From positions 496,001-560,000 of the forward strand of contig JBCBGF010000001.1 in the NCBI GenBank assembly GCA_038526915.1: a stretch of 64,000 nt of DNA, read 5' to 3'. The notes beneath the pieces were generated by a model, which was not told where the DNA came from, did not search any database, and saw nothing but the letters and a program-made list of their open reading frames with translations. This document shows positions 15,748-24,693 of this stretch, piece by piece (positions within the stretch are counted from its first letter, which is position 1; every line of letters begins with the position of its first letter). A program made the position numbers and the translations under genes. Source of the stretch: JBCBGF01 sp038526915 (GTDB taxonomy: Bacteria > Pseudomonadota > Alphaproteobacteria > Rhodobacterales > Rhodobacteraceae).

Positions 15748-17091
15748 ATGTCGGGTATTCCACACGATCATTACGAGCCCAAGACGGGTGGCGAGAAGTG
15801 GCTTCACCGCCGGCTTCCGATTGTCGCCCTGATGTACGACACCATCATGATCCCCACACCCAAGAACCTGAACTGGATGTGGATCTGGGGCATCGTCCTG
15901 ACCTTCACACTGGTCTTGATGATTGTCACAGGCATCGTGCTGGTGATGCACTACACGCCGCATGTCGACTATGCCTTTGCATCGGTCGAACACATCATGC
16001 GGAATGTGAATGGCGGGCATATGATCCGCTATATTCACCAGAACGGCGCATCGCTGTTCTTCTTCGCGGTCTATCTGCACATCTTCCGCGGCCTCTACTA
16101 TGGCTCCTACAAGGAACCGCGTGAGGTAACGTGGATCATCGGCATGCTGATCTACCTGCTGATGATGGCAACGGCGTTCATGGGCTACGTTCTGCCCTGG
16201 GGCCAGATGTCCTTCTGGGGCGCCACCGTGATCACCGGCCTCTTCGGCGCGATCCCGTTCGTGGGTGATACGCTGCTGGTCTGGCTGCAGGGTGGTCCGG
16301 CGATCGATAACGCCACCCTGAACCGCTTCTTCTCGCTGCACTATCTCTTGCCCTTCGTGATCCTGGGCCTGGTGATCGTGCATATCTGGGCCTTCCACAC
16401 CACGGGTAACAACAACCCCACCGGTGTCGAAGTGCGCCGCACCTCGAAAGAAGAAGCCGAACGCGACACGCTGCCGTTCTGGCCGTATTTCGTGATCAAG
16501 GATCTGTTCGCCCTGGCGGTGATCCTGGCGATCTTCTTTGCCGTTGTCGGCTTCATGCCCAACTACCTGGGCCACCCCGATAACTACATCGAAGCCAACC
16601 CGTTGGTCACACCGGCGCATATCGTGCCCGAATGGTATTTCCTGCCGTTCTATGCGATCCTGCGTGCCTTCGATGATACGGTCTGGATCGTACAGTTCGC
16701 CTCGTTCATTACGGGTGGCATCATCGACGCCAAGTTCTTCGGCGTGCTGGCCATGTTCGGTGCGATCGTCGTGATGGCGCTGGCCCCGTGGCTTGATACC
16801 TCGGCTGTGCGCTCGGGCCGCTACCGTCCGATGTTCAAGTGGTGGTTCTGGCTCCTGGTCGTCAACTTCATCATCCTGATGTGGGTGGGCGCGATGCCGG
16901 CTGAAGGGATCTATCCCTACATCGCCCTGATTTCGTCGACCTACTGGTTCGCGTACTTCCTGGTCATCCTCCCGCTTCTGGGCGTGATCGAGAAGCCGCT
17001 GGCCGAACCGGCGACGATCGAGGACGACTTCAAAGGGCATTACGCCAAGGATCACGGCGACGCTGTCGCAGATCCGACCCCGGCGGAATAA
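15748..17091 (+). CDS. petB: Cytochrome b subunit of the bc1 complex
   Basis: The membrane subunit with hemes bL and bH and both quinone sites. ATG 15748 follows AAGGGAGAG at the petA end and gives MSGIPHDHYEPKTGGEKWL, 447 residues, close to known bacterial lengths. Heme ligand helices are visible in RYIHQNGASLFFFAVYLH and LLPFVILGLVIVHIWAFH. PEWYFLPFY is the Qo-site motif. Eight hydrophobic helices are evident. It lies 11 bases after petA and 15 before petC. Confidence 0.96.
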   Translation: MSGIPHDHYEPKTGGEKWLHRRLPIVALMYDTIMIPTPKNLNWMWIWGIVLTFTLVLMIVTGIVLVMHYTPHVDYAFASVEHIMRNVNGGHMIRYIHQNGASLFFFAVYLHIFRGLYYGSYKEPREVTWIIGMLIYLLMMATAFMGYVLPWGQMSFWGATVITGLFGAIPFVGDTLLVWLQGGPAIDNATLNRFFSLHYLLPFVILGLVIVHIWAFHTTGNNNPTGVEVRRTSKEEAERDTLPFWPYFVIKDLFALAVILAIFFAVVGFMPNYLGHPDNYIEANPLVTPAHIVPEWYFLPFYAILRAFDDTVWIVQFASFITGGIIDAKFFGVLAMFGAIVVMALAPWLDTSAVRSGRYRPMFKWWFWLLVVNFIILMWVGAMPAEGIYPYIALISSTYWFAYFLVILPLLGVIEKPLAEPATIEDDFKGHYAKDHGDAVADPTPAE

Positions 17092-17106
17092 GAGGATATC
17101 TGAACA

Positions 17107-17919
17107 ATGATCAGACAACTCACTCTTGCCGTGACGGTTGCGCTGGGCCTTGGCTCCGGCGCGGCCCTCGCCGCCGGCAAAGCGGGCGAAGTGACCGACT
17201 ACCACTTCTCGTTCGAAGGGCCGTTCGGTAGTTACGACCAGATGCAGCTGCAACGCGGTCTGCAGGTCTATACCGAGATTTGTTCGGCCTGCCACGGCCT
17301 GCAATACGTGCCCCTGCGCACGCTGGGAGACCCCGGTGGCCCGGCTCTGCCGGAAGATCAGGTGCGGGCCTATGCCGAGTTCTACGAAGTCTTCGACCCC
17401 ACACTCTTTGATGGGGAAGGCGACTTCCGCACGGCAACGCCAAACGATCACTTCCCGGCATCGAACGTCTCGAACGCGCCCGACCTGAGCCTGATGGCCA
17501 AAGGGCGCGCCGGGTTCAGCGGGCCCTATGGTCTGGGCATCAACCAGTTCTTCCGCGGTATGGGCGGTGCAGAATACATCGCGTCGCTGATGGCCGGATA
17601 CACCGGCGAGGAAAAGGAAGAGGCCGGGGCCATTCTCTATGAGAACAAGGCCTTTCCCGGCGGTTGGATCTCGATGGCGCCGCCTCTGTGGGGCGATGAC
17701 GTTGAATACGCCGATGGCAGCCCGACCGACATCGAAAGCCTGTCCAAGGACGTGGCCGCCTTCCTGATGTGGACGGCTGAGCCCAAGATGATGGCCCGCA
17801 AGCAGGCCGGCTTCACCGCTGTCCTGATGCTGACCATCCTGTCAGTTCTGCTGTACCTGACCAACAAACGCATCTGGGCGCCTGTTAAGCGGGCGGCGAA
17901 AGAGACACCAGCCGAGTAA
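17107..17919 (+). CDS. petC: Cytochrome c1 subunit of the bc1 complex
   Basis: Accepts electrons from the Rieske protein and passes them to a soluble or membrane cytochrome c. A Sec signal (LAVTVALGLGSGAALAA) leads to the periplasm. CSACH binds heme c covalently, and the distal GGWISMAPPL supplies the Met ligand. One C-terminal helix (VLMLTILSVLLYLTNKRIW) anchors it. At 270 residues it is normal for Rhodobacterales. The operon ends at a strong hairpin 25 bases after the stop. Confidence 0.95.
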   Translation: MIRQLTLAVTVALGLGSGAALAAGKAGEVTDYHFSFEGPFGSYDQMQLQRGLQVYTEICSACHGLQYVPLRTLGDPGGPALPEDQVRAYAEFYEVFDPTLFDGEGDFRTATPNDHFPASNVSNAPDLSLMAKGRAGFSGPYGLGINQFFRGMGGAEYIASLMAGYTGEEKEEAGAILYENKAFPGGWISMAPPLWGDDVEYADGSPTDIESLSKDVAAFLMWTAEPKMMARKQAGFTAVLMLTILSVLLYLTNKRIWAPVKRAAKETPAE

Positions 17920-17943
17920 CCCTCGGGCCTGTAAAACCTTTTA

Positions 17944-17970
17944 AAAGCGCGCCTTCGGGCGCGCTTTTTT
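17944..17970 (+). terminator. Rho-independent terminator of petABC
   Basis: GCGCGCC (17947-17953), a TTCG loop and GGCGCGC (17958-17964) are followed by six T and preceded by AAAA. With A's on the other side it can also serve thiQ transcripts arriving from the right. The last T is the first base of the thiQ stop codon complement. Confidence 0.9.
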
Positions 17971-18662
17971 CATGTCAGATAGGCCGCCAGGGCAGGGGGC
18001 GGGTTGTCGAGCAGGGATGCAGTCTGGACAGGCGGATGGGCCCGTCCTTCCGCCACCAAGATCGTCCGTTCCGCCACCCGTCGCGCATCGTCGGGATCAT
18101 GCGTCACCAGCAAGACGGTTTTCCCCTCGGCCGCCAGCGTCTCACGCGCCAGATCCAGCATCTCGGCCTTCAGCGCAGGCCCCAAAGCTGCAAACGGCTC
18201 ATCCAGCAGGACAAGGGGCCTGTCCCGCACCAACACACGCGCGAGCGCCACCCGGCTTTGCTCACCCCCGGACAGCGCTGCAGGCTTGCGCGCTTCCTTG
18301 CCCGCCAACCCGACCCGGTCCAGCACTGCATCGACGCGGCCCATATCCTCCGGCGAGAGGCGTAGGTTTGGTGCCACGCCGAGCGCGACGTTCCGGCGCG
18401 CGTCGAGATGGGGAAAGAGGTTGTTGTCCTGAAAGACCACGGACACAGGCCGCTCCCCAGGACCTAAAGGGTTGAGATCAAGATCCCCCCACATCACGCG
18501 CCCCTTCGCAGGCGTCAAAAACCCCGCGATTGCCGAGAGCAGCGTCGACTTGCCCGCGCCCGATGGCCCGACCACTGCCGTGATGCCGGGCTCGTCCACT
18601 GCGAAGTCTGCCGCCAGCACATGGGTGCCCTGCTGCAACATGACCTGGTCAAACCGCAGCAT
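17970..18662 (-). CDS. thiQ: Thiamine/TPP ABC transporter ATP-binding protein
   Basis: The nucleotide-binding subunit of the ThiBPQ importer. Walker A GPSGAGKSTL, Q-loop VVFQDNNLFPHL, signature LSGGEQSRVALARVL, Walker B PLVLLDEPFAAL and the switch His in VTHDPDDA are all intact. It is 230 residues long, typical for ThiQ, without the C-terminal regulatory domain of larger importer ATPases. It overlaps the end of thiP by 14 bases. The thiB riboswitch upstream identifies the substrate. Confidence 0.9.
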   Translation of the reverse strand: MLRFDQVMLQQGTHVLAADFAVDEPGITAVVGPSGAGKSTLLSAIAGFLTPAKGRVMWGDLDLNPLGPGERPVSVVFQDNNLFPHLDARRNVALGVAPNLRLSPEDMGRVDAVLDRVGLAGKEARKPAALSGGEQSRVALARVLVRDRPLVLLDEPFAALGPALKAEMLDLARETLAAEGKTVLLVTHDPDDARRVAERTILVAEGRAHPPVQTASLLDNPPPALAAYLT

Positions 18663-20208
18663 TCACGCGCCCCCCGCGGTCAATCGCCCAAAACAGCACA
18701 AGGCTCAGCCCCAGCAGCAGCAGCGCCGCACCCGCTGCATCATTCGTGCGATAAGCGGCCATCAGTTGGTAAAGCTGCAAGGGCAACGTCGCGTTTTCCG
18801 AGTTGGCAAAAAGCGCGATCACCCCAAGATCGCCCATAGACAGTGCCGCCGCCAGCCCCGCGGCAAAGCCCAAGGGCCGCCGCAGCCGGGGCAGGATCAG
18901 CCACCGAAGACGTGCCCAGCCGCGCATGCCCAGCGCATCCGCCGTCCGCCCATACTGCGCCTCCACCGCCCCGAGCTCAGGCAAGATCGCCCGCAGAGCA
19001 AAGGGCAGGCTCATCGCGGCGTTGACGGCGATGGTGATGGGCAAGGCAAGCGTGGCAGGGTTTGCGATGGGAAACAGCACAATGAACAACCCGGTCCCGA
19101 TCACCAGCGGCGAGGCCGCGATGGATAGATAGCCCACGCTTTCCACCACTGTCGCCGCCATCGGACGCGCCCCCCGCAAGGCCTGCGCGGCGGAGGCGAG
19201 GGGTAGGGCCAGAACCAGGACCAGACAGGCCGACAGAACCGCCACCACAACCGACCGCCCAGCCGCCTCGAACACCTGGGGCGGCAGACCTGCCAGTTGC
19301 GGCACCCCTCGCAGCACGATCATCGAGAGCGGCACCAGCAGAAACAACGCAGCCAGCCCGATCCACGCCGCATCTATCGCACGCGCGGCCCCCCGCGCCG
19401 CATCCCAGCGCTGGACCGGGCGGTCGAGGCCCGCGCCCATCACCGCCGGCACCGCGACCCATGCCGCCAGCGCCGCGGCGGCTCCTGTGACCGCAAACTG
19501 GATCGTGGCCAGCACAGCCGCCTTGCCCAGATCGAACTCAAACAGGAACGCCTGATAGATCGCCAGCTCAATCGTGGTGGCCCGCGGACCGCCGCCCAGC
19601 GTTAGCGCAACGGCAAAACTGGTCGTACAGATCAGAAAGATCAGCATCGCGACCCCCGGCACCACGGCGCGCAGCATCGGCCATTCCAGCTGGCGGAACA
19701 CATCCACCGGGCCCATGCCCAACGTTGCGGCCAGCCGAAACCGCTCTGACGGGATGGCAAGCCAGCCTTGCAGGATCAGACGCGTGGCCAGCGGAAGGTT
19801 GAAGAAGACATGGGCCAGCACCACGCCATGCAGGCCATAGATGCTGAGCGGGTCCATCCCAAGCGCGCCAAGGGTCTGCGACACCAACCCGGTCCGCCCG
19901 AAGACCGCGAGCAGGCCCAGAACCGCCACGATCACCGGCACGATGAAGGGCGCACCAAGCAACAGGACCAGCAGCCCTCGCCCCGGAAACGTCCGCCGCG
20001 CAAGCGCGCGTGCCACGGGGATCGCGAGGGCCACACTGAACAGAGCCGACAGAAGCGCCTGCCACAGAGTGAACCGGATCGCCGCCCAATCCCCCGCGCC
20101 AAGGCCTGACCCGGCCTCAGCCCAAAGCGCCACAACCACCAGCGGGCCGAGGGTGAGTGCGACGACAAATGCCGCCGCTAACCCCCCGCCCGCCAGTGCC
20201 CGAGTCAT
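18649..20208 (-). CDS. thiP: Thiamine/TPP ABC transporter permease
   Basis: A fused double permease of about 519 residues with around twelve hydrophobic helices, the typical ThiP plan of two BPD-type halves. The EAA-like loops lie in RLAATLGMGPVDVFRQLEWP and QYGRTADALGMRGWARLRW. The start ATG at 20208 (MTRALAGGGL) lies 10 bases after the thiB stop; a longer frame extends into thiB and is rejected. It follows thiB in the riboswitch-controlled operon. Confidence 0.9.
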   Translation of the reverse strand: MTRALAGGGLAAAFVVALTLGPLVVVALWAEAGSGLGAGDWAAIRFTLWQALLSALFSVALAIPVARALARRTFPGRGLLVLLLGAPFIVPVIVAVLGLLAVFGRTGLVSQTLGALGMDPLSIYGLHGVVLAHVFFNLPLATRLILQGWLAIPSERFRLAATLGMGPVDVFRQLEWPMLRAVVPGVAMLIFLICTTSFAVALTLGGGPRATTIELAIYQAFLFEFDLGKAAVLATIQFAVTGAAAALAAWVAVPAVMGAGLDRPVQRWDAARGAARAIDAAWIGLAALFLLVPLSMIVLRGVPQLAGLPPQVFEAAGRSVVVAVLSACLVLVLALPLASAAQALRGARPMAATVVESVGYLSIAASPLVIGTGLFIVLFPIANPATLALPITIAVNAAMSLPFALRAILPELGAVEAQYGRTADALGMRGWARLRWLILPRLRRPLGFAAGLAAALSMGDLGVIALFANSENATLPLQLYQLMAAYRTNDAAGAALLLLGLSLVLFWAIDRGGRVNAAV

Positions 20209-20218
20209 GGAAGCAACG

Positions 20219-21208
20219 TCATTGGCTAAGCGCGCCCAACCATGTCTCGAGCGCCGCGTCCCGCACTGCGGGTGCATCCTCCGCAGGAATCACCAGTGCA
20301 GTTTCAGGCTGGATCAGGGTATCAAACCCTTCCGGCAACCCGCCTTCTGGGATCACTGCCGGGTACATCCAGTTCGTCGTCGGGATGACTGACTGAAACG
20401 CTTCGGAGATCATAAAGGCCATGAACTGGTCTGCCAGTTCCGGCTGATCGGTGCCCGCGAGCTTTCCGGCCACCTCGATCTGCATGTAGTGCCCTTCCTC
20501 GAACGGCGCTGCGGCCTTCGATGGGTCTTCCTCGGCGATCAGGTGGTAGGCAGGTGAGGTCGTATAGGACAAAACCATGTCCGCTTCACCTTCCAGGAAC
20601 AGCCCATAGGCCTCGGACCAACCCTTGGTCACCGTCACGATATTGTCTGACAGTCCGGCCCAGATCTCTCCCGCCTCATCGCCATAGGCCGCCTGTACCC
20701 ACATCAGGAGGCCGAGGCCCGGTGTCGAGGACCGGGGATCCTGGATCAAGATCGACACATCGCTGTCGGCCAGCGCGCGCAGGCTCGTGGGCGGCGTCGG
20801 CAAGGCCTCCTTGTCATGCACAAAAGCGAAATAGCCCCAGTCGAAGGGTAAAAACGTCTCATCTTCCCATGCTACGGGCAAATCCAGCCCACTGGCATCC
20901 TGCCCATGCGCCGTAAAGAGCCCCGTCTCCGCCGCCGCCGCCGTCAGGTTGGTATCAAGCCCCAGCACGATGTCGGCCTCAGTCCGCGCCCCTTCCAGAC
21001 GCACACGGGCCAGCAGCGCGGCCCCGTCACCCGCGCCCACAAACTGCAGATCGCAGCCGCAGGTTTCCTCGAACGCGGCCTCCACCGCCGGCCCCGGCCC
21101 CCAGTCCGAGGTAAAGCTGTCATAGGTATAGACTGTCAGCACAGGCAGATCTGCCAAAGCAGGGGTTGCTGCCAAAAGCCCAGCCGCGATGATCGGATGT
21201 TTACGCAT
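20219..21208 (-). CDS. thiB: Thiamine/TPP-binding periplasmic protein
   Basis: The substrate-binding protein of the importer. A signal peptide (MRKHPIIAAGLLAATPALA) is followed by LPVLTVYTYDSF and the ThiB-like ADIVLGLDTNL, FDWGYFAF and PRSSTPGLGLLMW segments. Of three in-frame ATGs (21220, 21211, 21208), the last has GGAGG at a 5-base distance and is chosen. CGCDL near residue 49 holds two cysteines. The TPP riboswitch ends about 50 bases upstream, so the operon should be off when TPP is plentiful. Confidence 0.9.
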   Translation of the reverse strand: MRKHPIIAAGLLAATPALADLPVLTVYTYDSFTSDWGPGPAVEAAFEETCGCDLQFVGAGDGAALLARVRLEGARTEADIVLGLDTNLTAAAAETGLFTAHGQDASGLDLPVAWEDETFLPFDWGYFAFVHDKEALPTPPTSLRALADSDVSILIQDPRSSTPGLGLLMWVQAAYGDEAGEIWAGLSDNIVTVTKGWSEAYGLFLEGEADMVLSYTTSPAYHLIAEEDPSKAAAPFEEGHYMQIEVAGKLAGTDQPELADQFMAFMISEAFQSVIPTTNWMYPAVIPEGGLPEGFDTLIQPETALVIPAEDAPAVRDAALETWLGALSQ

Positions 21209-21256
21209 CATATCCTCCATTCATGGCCCGGACGAAGTTCGGTCAGAGGATATCTC

Positions 21257-21340
21257 TACCTTCCCTCCGCCGGTCTTAACCGGTTCAGGTTCAACGGGTT
21301 CGCGTGATTGCATCTCAGCCCTGGCGGGCACCCCGAGGTA
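21257..21340 (-). promoter_or_regulatory. TPP riboswitch (THI element)
   Basis: The minus strand reads GGGGTGCC, then GGCTGAGA, then ACCCGTTGAACCTGAACCGG and GGCGGAGGGAAGGT. These are the conserved CUGAGA and ACCUGA/GGxxxxGxxxAGGGA cores of the thiamine pyrophosphate aptamer. TACCT (21336-21340) pairs with AGGTA (21257-21261) as closing helix P1. It lies between the aroC leader and thiB, in the sense of thiBPQ. The short distance to the thiB start suggests control of translation initiation. Confidence 0.95.
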
Positions 21341-21422
21341 CACTTGTATCTATGCCGCAGCGCGGGGCAGGGCAAGGCGAAAGCCCTTGAGACCGCCCAA
21401 GGCCACCGCTAAGCACGCGGGC

Positions 21423-22523
21423 ATGAGTTTCAACACCTTCGGCCATCTCTTCCGCGTCACCACCTGGGGCGAAAGCCACGGACCCGCCTTGGGCGCAACG
21501 GTGGACGGCTGCCCGCCGGGTGTGCCGCTGACGGCAGAGGACATTCAGGTCTGGCTCGACAAGCGCAAGCCCGGGCAGAACCGCTACACCACCCAGCGGC
21601 GCGAGGCTGATGAGGTTGAGATCCTGTCGGGTGTGTTCGAGGGGGTGACGACCGGCACGCCGATCCAGCTGATGATCCGCAACACCGATCAGCGGTCCAA
21701 GGATTACGGCGATATCGCCGAGAAGTTCCGCCCCGGCCATGCCGACATCACCTATTGGCAGAAATACGGCATCCGAGACTATCGCGGGGGCGGGCGGTCT
21801 TCTGCGCGTGAGACAGCGGCACGGGTGGCGGCTGGGGGCGTGGCGCGTGCGGCCCTCGCGCACCTTGTCCCCGACCTGCAAATCACCGGCTACATGGTGC
21901 GCATGGGCGAACACGAAATCGACCGTGCGCGGTTTGACTGGGTTCAGATCGGGAAAAACCCGTTCTGGACGCCGGATGCTGAAGCCGCGGGAGAGTGGGC
22001 CACCTACCTCGACGGTCTCCGCAAATCAGGCAGCTCCGTGGGCGCGATGATCGAGGTCGCTGTGCGCGGCGCACCAGCCGGCCTCGGCGCACCGATCTAT
22101 GCCAAGCTCGACACCGATCTGGCCGCAGCAATGATGAGCATCAATGCGGTGAAAGGCGTGGAGATCGGTGAGGGCATGTCAGCGGCCATGCTAACGGGCG
22201 AGGCGAATGCCGACGAGATCACGATGGGCGCAGACGGACCCGAGTACACCTCTAACCACGCGGGCGGGATCCTTGGTGGCATCTCGACCGGTCAGGACAT
22301 CATCGTCCGTTTCGCCGTCAAACCCACCTCGTCGATCCTGACCCCGCGCAAGACCATCACCAAGTCAGGCGAGAACACCGAGATCGTCACCAAAGGCCGC
22401 CACGACCCTTGCGTCGGTATCCGCGCGGTGCCGGTGGGTGAGGCGATGGCCGCCTGCGTGATCCTCGACCATTTGCTTTTGGATCGAGGTCAGACCGGCG
22501 GCCACCGCGGCCAGATCGGTTAG
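21423..22523 (+). CDS. aroC: Chorismate synthase
   Basis: Converts 5-enolpyruvylshikimate-3-phosphate to chorismate, the branch point of aromatic synthesis, with reduced FMN. GESHGPALGATVDGCPPG, RPGHADITYWQKYG, RDYRGGGRSSARET and EYTSNHAGGILGGISTG are the family signatures. ATG at 21423 (MSFNTFGHLF) gives 366 residues; the open frame further left overlaps the TPP riboswitch on the other strand and is not coding. The stop meets the thioredoxin gene stop within a short palindrome. Confidence 0.95.
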   Translation: MSFNTFGHLFRVTTWGESHGPALGATVDGCPPGVPLTAEDIQVWLDKRKPGQNRYTTQRREADEVEILSGVFEGVTTGTPIQLMIRNTDQRSKDYGDIAEKFRPGHADITYWQKYGIRDYRGGGRSSARETAARVAAGGVARAALAHLVPDLQITGYMVRMGEHEIDRARFDWVQIGKNPFWTPDAEAAGEWATYLDGLRKSGSSVGAMIEVAVRGAPAGLGAPIYAKLDTDLAAAMMSINAVKGVEIGEGMSAAMLTGEANADEITMGADGPEYTSNHAGGILGGISTGQDIIVRFAVKPTSSILTPRKTITKSGENTEIVTKGRHDPCVGIRAVPVGEAMAACVILDHLLLDRGQTGGHRGQIG

Positions 22524-22537
22524 GGTCCCGACCCTAA
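22520..22537. terminator. Palindrome containing both convergent stop codons, possible terminator
   Basis: TTAGGGTCCCGACCCTAA is an inverted repeat with 7-8 base arms. It includes the TAG of aroC on the plus strand and the TAG of the thioredoxin gene on the minus strand. No T tract follows on either side, so intrinsic termination is uncertain. Confidence 0.35.
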
Positions 22538-22947
22538 GCTGTCGCCGCCGTCAACGCGGTGTCCATCAGTTCCTTGATGTCGGCCTTGCTGGTCCCGGCC
22601 ACAATGCGCCCAAGCTCCTGATCGCCCTTCAGCACCACCAGCGTTGACCGACGTGGGATCGCCAGGCGGTTGGCCAAGTCGGATTGGCTGTGTGTGCTCC
22701 AATCGACCGACACAAAGCTGATCGCTTCGCCGTAGGCCGGGTTTTCTGCCTTCAGCGCGGTGATTGTGCGCTGTTGCGCGGCGCAGGTCGTGCACCAATC
22801 GGTGTAGAAATCCACCATCACCGTTTTGCCTTCGGCCAGCTGCGCATCGACCAGACCGGGCGTGTAAGGCGTGCCACTGGCGGCCTGGGCGAGGGTGGGG
22901 GCCGCTGCAAGGGCAGCAGTTGAGATCAGGAAGTCGCGACGTTTCAT
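22534..22947 (-). CDS. Tat-exported thioredoxin-like protein
   Basis: The 137-residue protein starts with a twin-arginine signal (MKRRDFLISTAALAAAPTLA). It then has a thioredoxin fold whose active site is DWCTTC (Cys52, Cys55) in place of WCGPC. The cis-Pro is in AIPRRSTLVVLKG. The start at 22947 is supported by AAGGAGAACC upstream; the frame is open further but overlaps ccdA. It is coupled to the ccdA gene 20 bases upstream, so CcdA probably keeps it reduced in the periplasm, as in SoxV/SoxW or CcmG pathways. The target is unknown. Confidence 0.8.
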   Translation of the reverse strand: MKRRDFLISTAALAAAPTLAQAASGTPYTPGLVDAQLAEGKTVMVDFYTDWCTTCAAQQRTITALKAENPAYGEAISFVSVDWSTHSQSDLANRLAIPRRSTLVVLKGDQELGRIVAGTSKADIKELMDTALTAATA

Positions 22948-22967
22948 GTGGGTTCTCCTTTGGAAAC

Positions 22968-23681
22968 TCAGAGTGAGACAGACAGATCGATCAACCAGGG
23001 CGGCAGGGTCTGGATCGCCCAGATCTCGATTATGTGGTGAATCTTCAGAAGGATGCCGACGCCGACCGCGACAAAGACACCGCCCATGATCGGGCGGGCC
23101 TTTGCGGCGATCACCCGCATCGCAGCCTGGCGTTTCTGGATCGCGGATCGTGCGCCATAGCCGAGTGCCACGATGATCGTCGACACGCCCAGCGCAAAGG
23201 CCACCATGATCGCCGCCGCCCGTCCGAGGCTTTCCCCTTGGCTTGCCAGCGAAATCGCGCCGCCCAGCGTCGGGCCGATACACGGGCTCCAGACCGCGCC
23301 CAGAAGCATCCCGCCGAGGAACTGGCCCGTGCTGCCCGACCGGTCGATCTCATCCATCCCGGCATCGGCCTGGGCCGAGATCCCGGCGGTGGCCGTCGCA
23401 AACCCTTCGGAGAAACGCGGCACCAGCAGGATCAGGCCAAACCCGATCATCAACACCGCGCCCGCATTGGAAATCGTCTCAGGTGTGATCCCCAGACTGC
23501 GGCCAAAGACTGTCACCGCCATGCCCAGCACGACAAACGACAGGCTCATCCCCGCCGCCACCAGCAGTGGCCCATGCCGCCCGCTTTGCAGCGCCGTGGC
23601 CAGCACGATCGGCAACACCGGCAGTACGCAGGGGTTAATCAGCGTCAACAGGCCCGCGCCATATCCAAGGATCAATTCCAT
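22968..23681 (-). CDS. ccdA: CcdA-type thiol-disulfide electron transporter
   Basis: An inner-membrane protein of 237 residues with six hydrophobic helices that carries electrons from cytoplasmic thioredoxin to periplasmic thiol proteins. The two redox cysteines are in INPCVLPVLP and WSPCIGPTLG, both flanked by the helix-breaking prolines of the family. The downstream Tat-exported thioredoxin is the likely partner. SoxV is an equivalent name in sulfur-oxidation clusters, but no sox genes are seen here. Confidence 0.88.
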   Translation of the reverse strand: MELILGYGAGLLTLINPCVLPVLPIVLATALQSGRHGPLLVAAGMSLSFVVLGMAVTVFGRSLGITPETISNAGAVLMIGFGLILLVPRFSEGFATATAGISAQADAGMDEIDRSGSTGQFLGGMLLGAVWSPCIGPTLGGAISLASQGESLGRAAAIMVAFALGVSTIIVALGYGARSAIQKRQAAMRVIAAKARPIMGGVFVAVGVGILLKIHHIIEIWAIQTLPPWLIDLSVSL

Positions 23682-23751
23682 CGAGGACGGGATACGCGGC
23701 GGCCCCCCGGCTTGTCAGCTAAAAGCTTGGAAACACTTGTTCACATGCGCG

Positions 23752-24621
23752 TCAGGTTGTCGTGCGCCGTGCCCGCTGCACCGCCAGGATCCCAACCGTG
23801 ATGATTGCGACACCAACCAGGTCCGCCGGCCCCAACGCCTCACCCAGCACGAGCGCCGCAATGGCCACCCCAAAGAACGGGTTCAGAAAGTGAAACGTCG
23901 CCGCCCGCACCGCCCCTATCCGGTTCACCAGCGTGAACCACACCCAGGTCGCCGCCAAACCGGGGATCAGCGTGGTGTAGGTGAACGCGGCGATCAACTG
24001 CCAGCTCCACCGCACCTCCAGCGTCTCGGTCAGCCCGCCCGCAACCGCCAGCGCCGCGCTGCCCACCAGCATCTGCAGCCCCACGATCATCAGGACGTTG
24101 CCTCCCGACGAGGCCCCGCGCATCGCCAGCGTCGCGAATGTCAGCGCCAGCGCCCCCAGCCCGCACAGCGCCAGACCGAACAGGTCGATCCCCCCGCCAA
24201 TCCGCGTCCCCATGATCAGGATCACCCCACCGAACCCCGCCACCAGACCGGCAACCCCGATGGGCGGCAGCCGTTCCCCAAACAGCGCCCACCCGAACAG
24301 CGCCACCAACAACGGCAGGCTCGACGCCACAATCGCGGCGACCGATGCCTCCACCGTCTGCATCGCCACAAAGTTCAGCCCCAGATAAAGCGCGTTCTGA
24401 CAGATCCCGAACAGGATCGTCGCGTACATCTGGCCCTTCGTCAGACGCCATGTCTGGCCCATTGCGCGGGCAATCACGACCGCAATCAGCCCCGAGATCA
24501 AAAACCGCACCGCCAGCGTCGTCAAAGGCGGCGCATCCGCCACGATGATCCGCGCCGAGGTAAAGGCCGACGACCACATCAGCGCAAAGGCCAGCCCCAT
24601 CCCTATTGCGCGTATGTCCAT
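23752..24621 (-). CDS. EamA/DMT-family transporter
   Basis: The 289-residue product has about ten hydrophobic helices in two homologous halves, the arrangement of EamA (RhaT/YdcZ-like) exporters. GLAFALMWSSAFTSARII at the N-terminus and LGEALGPADLVGVAIITVG near the C-terminus are typical. The substrate cannot be read. It begins just after the HU terminator and is probably transcribed separately, towards ccdA. Confidence 0.85.
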   Translation of the reverse strand: MDIRAIGMGLAFALMWSSAFTSARIIVADAPPLTTLAVRFLISGLIAVVIARAMGQTWRLTKGQMYATILFGICQNALYLGLNFVAMQTVEASVAAIVASSLPLLVALFGWALFGERLPPIGVAGLVAGFGGVILIMGTRIGGGIDLFGLALCGLGALALTFATLAMRGASSGGNVLMIVGLQMLVGSAALAVAGGLTETLEVRWSWQLIAAFTYTTLIPGLAATWVWFTLVNRIGAVRAATFHFLNPFFGVAIAALVLGEALGPADLVGVAIITVGILAVQRARRTTT

Positions 24622-24635
24622 TGATCGTGCCGTCC

Positions 24636-24669
24636 GAAAAAAGAAAAGGGCCGCCTCGGGCGACCCTTT
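24636..24669 (-). terminator. Rho-independent terminator of the HU gene
   Basis: On the minus strand AAAGGGTCGCC, loop CGA and GGCGGCCCTTT (24645-24669, one U-G pair) are followed by TCTTTTTTC. It lies 25 bases after the HU stop and just before the EamA transporter gene. Confidence 0.88.
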
Positions 24670-24693
24670 CGCGACCTGTCCCAGGCGTTGGGA

